From NCBI RefSeq assembly GCF_003473485.1, contig NC_053047.1:1751001-1815000 (forward strand): a stretch of 64,000 nucleotides of DNA. The letters are read 5' to 3'. Under the pieces are notes generated by a model, which was not told the DNA's origin, searched no databases, and saw only the letters and a program-made list of their open reading frames with translations. Positions 56,637 through 64,000 of this stretch are shown here, in pieces. The stretch is from Medicago truncatula. Lineage: Eukaryota; Streptophyta; Magnoliopsida; Fabales; Fabaceae. The translations under genes and the position numbers were made by a program. How positions within the stretch are numbered: the first letter of the stretch is position 1; every line of letters starts with the position of its first letter.

Positions 56637-57912
56637 TGAAGGTGAGAAAAACACAAGAAGGGGGGGGGTTGAATTGTGTTTTCTTTTTCTGTCTAAAAAA
56701 ATTCTTCTTCTGATAAATCTTCAGAAGCAGACTGAGAGTGCTTCTGATGAAATGATCAGAATCAGATATGCAGCGGAAAGAACAGAGCAGAGAAAAGAAA
56801 GACAAAGACATAAGCAGTTATCCTGGTTCCTTCCACAACACGGAAGTAGTCCAGTCCCCCTTGCACTTCCAAGGAGATTTCACTATAATCACAAAGATTA
56901 CAAATGCTCAATACTATCAAAGTATGAGACTTCACAAGACTGCTCAAGCACACACGCAAGAGTCTTCCAATGCTCAAGCACTAAGCAAGAGACTTCTAAT
57001 GCTCAAGCACGCAGGCAAGAGACTTCTAATCAAACAAAAATACAGAGAATTGAGTTTGAATTGAACACTTGATATACAATCAGTGGTGTTCACAATACAA
57101 TACAGAAAAGACTCTAGACTTTGAATTTCTAAGATGTATCAAATCAGTGCAGAAATTCAGTGTGCTTTGTAAAATCAATTTGACAGAGTTTTGGCGCTTT
57201 TGAACTTGTATCTGTTTTTACCAATCTTCAAGTCTTCACTCCTTTATATAGAGGCGTGAAAGAGACGTTGAGATAATCAGCACGTCTAAAGAGTCGTTTG
57301 AAATCCTTTGATTATCCACCAGTGATCCTTTGCCTGATTTGGGTGTAGTCCTTTGAAGAATAAACTTCAAATTCATTCCCATCTTGAGTGTACAAATTCT
57401 GCAGGCATGGCTGTTGTTTTGTCTTGTAGCGTAGACAGAAAACAGAGTAGTGGAGGTAGTGGTTGTACACTTGTACTTTGTCAACTCTATTAACGAGAGA
57501 CAAGAGCTCAGTGCTATCCATATATCCGTTGATACCTCCCTTTCAATTCTTCGTTCTTCTTTGATAAGACTGAATTGAGAATCAGCTACTTTGAATCTTC
57601 AGTTTGATTAAAGGATCAAATGTAGCTTCTGGTGAAGATATTGCTTCTGATGAAAACTTTTGCTTCTGATGACTTTCTGCTTCTGATGACGTCATCTCTT
57701 CAGGAGCAGTTTAGCTTCAGGAGCAGTTTTCTTCAGATGCTCAAAATTTCTTTTTCTTTCCATTGTTCTTCCAAGACCTATTGAAATAACTTGAGTAGCC
57801 TTTGGTCCTGTACACTTGAACAATTATTAGTAATAACCAATTGACAATTTTTAATACCTTGTTATCATCAAAACTCAATAAGGTTCATTGTGAAACACAT
57901 TTTGTTCCAACA
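56637..57912 (-). repeat. 3' LTR of the Sirevirus-like element (1276 bp)
   Basis: On the minus strand it starts TGTTGGAACAAAATG and ends CTTGTGTTTTTCTCACCTTCA, i.e. TG...CA. The minus-strand LTR is preceded by a purine tract. It contains repeated words TGCTTCTGATGA and CTTCAGGAGCAG (57620-57730), and CAAGAGACTTC.AATGCTCAAGCA repeats at about 56940-57030. Confidence 0.85.
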
Positions 57913-58195
57913 ATCTCCCCCTTTTTGATGATGACAAACAATAGTATTTAAAATGTTCAATTGTTGTTGATCTAATTAATAAGTTGACTACTGGGACAGA
58001 GGTTTGTAAGCTCCCCCTGAGTCTAATAGATCTTTAAGGTGAGGTTTGTAAGCTCCCCCTAAGTTCTATTCTTATTAATTAAATTTCAATAAAATACTTA
58101 TAAAATCAAATCAGAAGTATTTAAAAGAAATTTAGAAGAGGTTATAGTAGGGCTCAGTGCCTTAAAAAATACTATACATTTACTCCCCCTTTTGT
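57913..58195 (-). other. Multiple polypurine tracts upstream of the 3' LTR
   Basis: Minus-strand GGGGGAG tracts: AAAAAGGGGGAGATTG next to the LTR (57911-57926), AGGGGGAG at 58010-58018 and 58052-58060 inside a 20-bp direct repeat (GGTTTGTAAGCTCCCCCT on the plus strand), and AAAAGGGGGAGTA at 58181-58193 preceded by GATGACA. Multiple PPTs are a known Sirevirus signature; the one touching the LTR should prime plus-strand synthesis. Confidence 0.7.
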
Positions 58196-58407
58196 CATCA
58201 ACAAAAAGAATAGAAACAAAAGAAAGAGTATCAGAGCAAGCAGCATTAAAAACAGTAAATATCATCAGAGTTAAAGCTTGTAAAACATATTGAAGGTGAA
58301 AAAGCACAAGATCCAGAAACAATGATAATATATATAAAGAAGATTAAGATACAAGGACACAGCTACTAAGAACAAAAGTAAAAAACAAGCTAGAGTTGGG
58401 TGTGCAA

Positions 58408-60566
58408 CTAAGGTTGGGCTTGCTTATACAACTGTTCTAAGAGATACTTGATCTGATCATCCTTCTTCTGAAGTAGCTCATCCTTTTCCCTCATTCTTCG
58501 TTTATATCCAGCCTGAATTCTAGCAGCCCTAGTGATGTATTCTTCTTCTGGATAGAAAGGAGTGATGTCCAGCAGAGGCACAAAATTCAGCTCTTTCTCC
58601 TTAGCTGCTTCATGCATATCATCCAAAAGCTTCTTCAGCATAGCAGAGTGAGATGACACACATTTAGTTCTAAGCTGATCCAGCAGCTCATCAAAGCTCT
58701 TCTGTAGATCCATCCACTGATCATAATAGTGAATAGGAGGTACAGGAACTGTTCTGCGAAGAATCAGTGCCTGAATCTCATCACTAAGTCTGATCAGTTG
58801 TTCCTCTATATACTCAGACTCCAGGATATGGTCAGGGATGGGTGAAGGTTCAGTTTGAGTTGTATTTGATGTGGAAGGTTGGTCAGAGGTTAAGTCTATT
58901 ATAGTGGGTGAATCTGGTTGTTGTTGTTGTTCTGTTGTTTGGTCAGAAGTTGTTTGGTCAGGAGCAACTTGTTCAGAAGCAGTTTGCTCCTGAACAGTTT
59001 GCTCAGGGATGGTTTGAGTTTCTGTTTGGGTTTCCAAGACAGTCTTCTCAGAAACTGTCTTAGAGGCCTTAGTGGGTGTTGGTTGCATTTCACCACCTAG
59101 ATGTTTTTCTAAGTTGTGAAGGGTTGAGGATTCTTGGTGTTGGGGGGTTTCTGAAGTAGTTGCATCTGAAGCTACTTCAGAGGCTTTTTGTGGAGATTGG
59201 TTATTTGGTGAGTTTGTTTGGGTAGGTTCAGGTTGTTGTAAACTAACAGGTTCTGGAGTATCTGGATATAGTGGATGAGTAGTAGGCAAATTGAATTTCT
59301 CACAAAGTTTTATCCTATTTTTTGAAAATTCTATTTGAGTACTCTCATAGTCAAGTGTTCCAAATTCTGTTAGTTTGGTAGGTTTGGTTTTTAGAAGCTT
59401 GTTTATATGTTGGCTAAGGGGTTGGTCATCTGATTCTGTGGATGATGAAGAGGGTGAAGAGGGTAGAGATAGAGACTGAGTATTAGTTGGAGCTTTAGAT
59501 GGATTACCTGAGGACTGAGCTTCTGGATGAATTGCTTCTGGAGCTGTTGAAACTGGATCTGATGAAGTTGCTCCTGAAGCTTGCTTATTCTTCAAGGCTT
59601 GAGAAAGCAGAGTTGCTCCATACTGAACAGTTTCTAACTCAGACGCTAAAGCAGCAATGTCAGGAGTAGGCACATACCCTGCAGCCTTGAGACGCTCATC
59701 CCTTTCTTTCTCAAACACTTCCTTCAACCTTTTCTTTTCTGCTATCTTGGATGCAGAAACCTCCCTAGCGTACTGCCTCATTTCTTCAGTCATTTCGAAA
59801 CTGGGCATGACTATGGGCTCAGAAGTTGCAGTCCTTTTTGCCTTCTTGGGGCTTGAGTCTTCATCCCAGTTCTCTTCCAGTTCTTTCAACATTTCTTCCC
59901 TTCTTCCTTCAGCTGTCTTCAGATTTCTTGTTAAATTAGACCTCTTCCTTTTGATGGTCTGAAGAGCAGCTTCTCTTTTATTTTTGGGACTTGAAGGCTT
60001 TTCAGAAGCAGCTTGATCAGAAGCAGCTTGTTCAGAACCAGTTTGTTCAGAAGCAGGCTGTTCTGCTGTTTCTTGAGTACTCCTTGTCCTTTTTCTGATA
60101 AGAGGGACATCATCCAAATCCTCCACTTCCTCAAGAATGGTGGACATAGCAGATTTTTCCTTCTTAGCTTTCTTATGCTTCTGAGCACCCACCTCAGTAG
60201 CATCTTCAGCAAGGTATTCTTCCTTGGTGATCTGCTTCTTTTTAGATTTTCTGCCTTTGGCCACAGGCAGATCACCACCATACATTTCTTCTGGGATATC
60301 TTTCAGGCTGATTTTCTTGTTGTAGCTCTTGTAGTAGTCCAAGATGTAGGCCCTCTGCACATCCAGGGGATCTTTCTTGCAGATGGGGATGTGATGAGTG
60401 ACTAGATCAGATATGACATCAGATTCATGCATATCTGTATCTAGTTTCCTGCTTGAATGATTAGATCCCATTCCTCAATCGACATAGTTCTTCCTTTGAT
60501 TTCATAAGCAGGAGTATCTATATCCATATTCGATGAAGAACCACCGGCAGAACTTGAAGATGCCAT
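58408..60566 (-). pseudogene. Env-like / Sirevirus additional ORF, frame broken near its start
   Basis: A first short frame starts at 60566 (MASSSSAGGSSSNMD...) and stops at 60441 after 41 codons. An overlapping frame from 60471 runs 687 codons to 58408. The long product has basic KKK patches, many Ser/Gln/Glu/Thr repeats (SEQ/ASEQ type, near residues 140-160 and 480-520) and a coiled-coil-like C-terminus (LLQKKDDQIKYLLEQLYK). It sits between RNase H and the LTR, where Sireviruses carry a poorly conserved env-like ORF. I see no clear signal peptide or fusion-type features. The frame change between the start and the long ORF suggests an internal deletion, so it is probably non-functional as a full protein. 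Confidence 0.6.
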
Positions 60567-61076
60567 TGATTTGAAGTAGAATTAGGGTTCTAAGGTGTTT
60601 TGAGAGGTTGAGAGAATGTGCTTACTTACACAGAGGGTTGAGAAGAAATTAGAAAGTGTTTGTTGTGAAGTGAGAAGTGTGTGAAATGACTTAGTGTTTT
60701 TATTAAAACGTTTGTAATTCAGAAGGGACAAACAAACACAACATTAATGACAAATTGGGGGCGCGTGAAAGTATGTTAAAAAGCGAATAAAAACATCATT
60801 GCCCTTTTTGTTATACTCCAATACAAATAGACCACGTCAGAGACTCTTCAGAAAATTACCTTTTGGGTAATGGGACAGCTGTTACATAAAGTAACTGCCA
60901 ACGTTCCCACTAACCAAGCTATTCAGAAGCAAAGAATAACACTTCTGAAGTTTTAGTACTGACGTCATCTTCAGAAGCACATTTTCCTCAGAACTTCAGT
61001 TAAGAGCTTCTGATGAATCAAAATGCTCCTGAATAAACTTCAGAACCAAACTTCTTATTCAGAGGCAAGCAATTTT
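60567..61076. other. Spacer between RNase H and env-like ORF of the copia element
   Basis: No open frame of note. It contains several TTCAGAAGCA/TGCTTCTGA words (60930-61060) also found in the LTR, suggesting a common repeated motif of this element. Confidence 0.5.
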
Positions 61077-62371
61077 TCAATCAGACACAAAATGCATGTT
61101 CAAATTTTTCTTAATAAAATCAAATCTTTCAACAGACAAAGGTTTTGTAAATATATCAGCCCATTGATGTTCAGTATCAATGAATTGTATATCTAAAATT
61201 CCTTTTTGAACATAGTCTCTGATAAAATGGTGTTTGATTTCAATATGCTTGGCTCTTGAATGTAGAATTGGATTCTTTGACAAACAAATAGCAGCAGTAT
61301 TATCACAATAAATGGGAATACTGTTAGCATTGATCTGATAGTCTTCCAACTGATGTTTCATCCAAAGTAGTTGTGTGCAACAACTTGCAGCTGAAATGTA
61401 CTCTGCTTCTGCTGTAGACATAGCAATAGTTGCTTGTCTTTTGCTTGCCCAGGATATCAGATTCTCTCCCAGGAATTGACAATTTCCACTGGTTGATTTT
61501 CTTTCAATCCTATCACCAGCATAATCAGCATCACAGAATCCAATCAACTTATAATCTAGGGATTTCCTATACAGGAGTCCAAGATTAGTTGTTCCTTTCA
61601 GATACCTGAAGATTCTCTTAACTGCAGTTAAATGAGATTCTCTAGGATCTGATTGAAATCTTGCACACAAGCATACACTGAATAAAATATCAGGTCTAGA
61701 TGCAGTGAGGTATAACAGAGAACCAATCATACCTCTGTATAGCTTCTGGTCTACTACTGTTCCAGTATCTTCTTTGCTTAAGGTGCAGGTTGGATGCATT
61801 GGAGTGTTCATCACTTTACACTCTTCTAGCTTGAACTTCTTCAGAAGCTCCTTTGTATATTTTGTTTGATGAACATATACTCCTTCTTTACTCTGGTTGA
61901 TTTGAATTCCCAGAAAGAATTTCAATTCTCCCATCATACTCATTTCAAATTCATCCTGCATTAACTTAGAAAATTCTTTGCAAAGAGATGCATTAGTAGA
62001 ACCAAATATTATATCATCAACATATATTTGCACAATCAAAATATCTTTCTTAAGAGTCCTTCTGAAGAGTGTTGTGTCAACTTGTCCTCTTTCAAAATCA
62101 TTTTTAATTAAGAAATTACTTAGTCTATCATACCAAGCTCTGGGAGCTTGTTTCAAGCCATATAGTGATTTCTTAAGTTTATAAACATGGTCAGGATGCT
62201 TAAGATCCTCAAACCCAGGAGGTTGTTTAACATACACTTCTTCTTCAATGACACCATTAAGAAAGGCACTTTTGACATCCATTTGATATAATATTATGCC
62301 ATGATTAATTGCGTAGGATAGAAGTAACCTGATTGCTTCCAATCTTGCAACTGGAGCAAATGTTTCAGTGT
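61077..62371 (-). pseudogene. Ty1/copia reverse transcriptase and RNase H, N-terminally cut
   Basis: About 430 codons remain. RT motifs in order: TETFAPVARLEAIRLLLSYA, DVKSAFLNG, VYVKQPPGFED, LYGLKQAPRAWY, IYVDDIIFG, FFLGIQI. The connection follows (YRGMIGSLLYLTASRPDI), then RNase H: GFCDADYAGD, KSTSGNCQFLG, SWASKRQ, MSTAEAEYISAA, YCDNTAAICLSKNPI, HHFIRDYV. The YVDD box and RNase H acidic residues are intact, with no stop to 61077. The front (integrase, protease and gag side) is removed by the LTR inserted at 62372. The first ~16 codons of the apparent open frame beyond 62371 belong to that LTR. Confidence 0.92.
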
Positions 62372-63548
62372 TGTTATACCCTGTTTTTGGACCTAAAATT
62401 ACTGGGGCCCAATTGCATTTCAAACTTTGTCAACTATCAAATTTCAACTGCACAGTTCAAATTGTCTCTGCTACGCGGTATTTTCAATCACATTTTTACC
62501 TATGTTTTTTATGCATAAAACTTTTCAAAATGTCTTTACTTGTCTTGTAGGTCATTCAAAAGTGTCTCTGAATCATTACATTGCGTTTTTCTACAGTTTA
62601 TTTCAAAATTTGCAAAAAGTCGTACAGAAGGGTATTTTGGTCATTTCCTGCAGTGGGACCCATTTTCATCCTTGTGACTGTCTCTGAGTCTTTTCAGATT
62701 GTCTTTCGCATTTCATCAGTAGACCTTGTTAAAATTCATTTCAAATTAGCGTCTGAGTCAGTGTCAGAGCCTGTTCGAGTCAGTTTAGGTCATTTTTAGC
62801 CCTAGGGGCATTTTGGTCATTTCACCCAAAATTTTGGCATAGAGAGGTTACTTTGAAGTACCTCATTTAGGCCATTGGTTCGTTTTAGTCCGTTTGTTGA
62901 TTTTATTTTAGGTTCACTTTACGTTTGGTCAAAATTACAAATTTTAATTCATTTTATTTTTATTTTTGCATTTTAGTCCCTTGATTTTGTTAAAATTGCA
63001 TTTAAGTCCAAATTGTCCATTTTTTATACTTTTTAGTTCCGTTTTTAAAATTTGCAGTCCAGTTCCATATTTTACAAAATTGCAGGGAGGTCCTCAAGGT
63101 CCAAAATCACAAGTCCAATGCCACATGTCAGCTTTCTAATGGTCCAATCACTCACACATGTCAGCTATAAAAACAACACAGTGTCAGATTCTCAGGATCA
63201 GATACACAATCATTGAAATCACCACAAACAGATTCTTTTTCTCTTTCCATTCAGTTACAGATCAAAACAGAAAAAGTCTCAAGAACAAAGAAAAAACCCT
63301 AACTGTTTCCAGAACCAGATTCAGCAACAAATTCACCAATTCTCAGAGATTCACTGATGAATCTTCATCATTGAATTGATTCCCCTGCAATTCAAGGTAC
63401 GAATTTCTCACCGGAGGCGAGAAACTCCAGCACCGATCACAGAGGAGAGGAAAAACGTGAGGAAACGCGAAGCCGGAACCAAATCGCAAAACACAGAGAA
63501 GAAAGAAGAAGAAGAACGCGAAGGACTGTGAAACCAGAACTGTGGAAC

Positions 63549-63612
63549 CACAAGCCAGAATCACAAGCACAAGCCAGAATCACAAGCCAGAACCACAAGC
63601 CAGAACCGCAAA
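63549..63612 (+). repeat. Tandem array of a ~12-bp unit in the nested LTR
   Basis: CACAAGCCAGAA[T/C]CACAAG... repeated about five times, one unit with a 6-bp insertion. It lies in the transcribed leader part of the LTR, if the TATA at 63164 is used. Confidence 0.7.
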
Positions 63613-63883
63613 GCACAGTGGAAAGGTAACTTTCCGCGCTTTCCTTTTCCTTTTTCTTTGTTCTAAAAAAAAGTTTTCCTCAAAGTTCAAGTTTAGATCT
63701 ACTCCGATTCAAAGCTCTTTTGAAAAATCTAAGCTCGGATTCGAGTAGTACGTAAAAAAGGATGTTTGAAAACGTAAAAATTTTTTGAATCGGAGCAAGG
63801 AAAGTTTTCCGGCGGCGGCGCCGCCACCTTGAGGTGGCCGGCCACCGCGCCGGAGAAGCTAAGCGTGACCGGAGAAGACAACC

Positions 63884-63923
63884 GGATTCTAGAGAGAGGA
63901 CAGACTCTCTCTCTCTAGAATCC
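63884..63923. repeat. Strong hairpin in the nested LTR
   Basis: GGATTCTAGAGAGAG (63884-63898) is the exact inverse complement of CTCTCTCTAGAATCC (63909-63923), with a 10-nt loop. GC-rich inverted words (GGCGGCGGCGCCGCC at about 63812; GGTGGCCGGCCACC at 63834) lie just before. Could form RNA structure in the leader. Confidence 0.75.
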
Positions 63924-64000
63924 AAAGTAGAGAGAGGTTTTTTTGAGGATTTGGTGTTTTTTTTGGTTGAAGTTCCTTTTATATACTCTTTTGTTCCCAC

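Larger units (their letters stand above)
56637..62371 (-). mobile_element. Sirevirus-like Ty1/copia retrotransposon (3' part), inserted in WAT1 copy E
   Basis: Read on the minus strand the order is RT-RNase H (62371-61077), spacer, env-like ORF (60566-58408), several polypurine tracts, and 3' LTR (57912-56637). An extra ORF between RNase H and the 3' LTR plus repeated GGGGGAG tracts are features of Sireviruses (SIRE1 group). The 5' half (LTR, gag, protease, integrase) is not in the window. The element is broken at 62371 by another LTR element. The insertion target is GTTGG (56632-56636) on the left; the matching copy must lie outside the window. This is a plant genomic transposon and not evidence of an infectious agent. 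Confidence 0.85.
62372..64000 (+). mobile_element. LTR of a second, nested retrotransposon (gypsy Ogre/Tat-like), runs off the window
   Basis: It begins TGTTATACCCTGTTTTTGG directly inside the copia RT frame. Only the LTR start is seen. Long U3-like text has repeated 'attttagtcc/ggtcattt' phrases. A promoter-like CTATAAAAACAAC lies near 63164, followed by a leader with AACCCTAA and a purine-rich exon-like part. A (acaagccagaa)n tandem array lies at 63549-63610, with GC-rich hairpins near 63808-63855. The TGTTATACCC start and great LTR length recall legume Ogre elements; the family assignment is inference. No coding domain is visible in the window, so autonomy cannot be judged. Minus-strand frames here are shadows. 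Confidence 0.65.

Noticed and set aside
56482-57072. 196-aa protein starting as WAT1 copy E
   Set aside because: After codon 51 the frame is LTR sequence; a chance read-through fusion.
59657-60405. Plus-strand frames opposite the env-like ORF
   Set aside because: Mirror frames of a repetitive Ser/Gln coding region; no homology recognised.
56637-62371. Integrated plant virus because of an env-like ORF
   Set aside because: RT order, LTR and polypurine tracts are those of a Ty1/copia Sirevirus-type retrotransposon; no viral movement or coat protein.
63680-64000. 106-codon minus-strand frame with Arg/Ser-rich stretch
   Set aside because: Lies in the GC-rich leader of the nested LTR on the opposite strand; no domain.

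Overview
The window is plant nuclear DNA, and a legume, most likely Medicago truncatula or a close relative, fits best. It is strongly AT-rich, and its genes carry many short exons with GT/AG introns. It holds a tandem cluster of nodulin-MtN21/WAT1 (EamA) transporter genes, legume-type SINEs and MITEs, a Sirevirus-type copia element and what looks like an Ogre/Tat-type gypsy LTR. The species call is inference from gene and repeat content.

Layout. 1-5094: gene-poor, with dispersed duplicated promoter-like blocks and a chimeric pseudogene whose first part copies exon 1 of the next gene. 5095-8839: a seven-exon NHL-repeat membrane protein gene (+). 8840-11900: intergenic, with a full-length SINE (14-bp target-site duplication), a LINE RNase H relic and a MITE. 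11933-12403: an intronless small 'stress-induced' type protein gene (+). 12404-16900: repeats, including MITEs, a palindrome cluster, a SINE and a 4 x 111-bp minisatellite. 17475-21008: a gene with the plant-specific TIGR01589/A_thal_3526 domain (+), split by an in-frame TAA from well-spliced downstream exons that contain a 250-bp internal duplication. 21009-27500: LINE relics, a long (AT)n tract and MITEs. 27541-28695: an ATL-type RING-H2 ubiquitin ligase gene (-). 28700-32500: 5' flank, a SINE nested in a MITE, and a LINE RT relic.

32572-64000: a tandem array of WAT1-related transporter genes, all (+). Four copies (A-D) are complete, each with seven exons and a reading frame of 361-366 aa. 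A fifth (E) is cut in exon 1, after 155 bp, by a Sirevirus-like copia element in minus orientation (3' LTR, several polypurine tracts, env-like ORF, RT/RNase H). The RT reading frame of that element is itself cut by a plus-strand gypsy-like LTR that runs off the window end. Spacers and introns of the array carry palindromic MITEs with 9-bp target-site duplications (Mutator-like), one nested inside another, together with a PIF/Harbinger relic, LINE relics and SINEs.

How the genes relate: the NHL protein, the small protein, the TIGR01589 protein and the RING ligase are unrelated single genes. The WAT1 cluster is one expanding family sharing exon phases, a conserved 5' leader motif and a C-terminal acidic di-leucine motif. 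I found no convincing new multi-gene system. The most notable items are the domain/tail split in the TIGR01589 gene, the chimeric pseudogene, the exact nested transposon structures and the disrupted fifth transporter.
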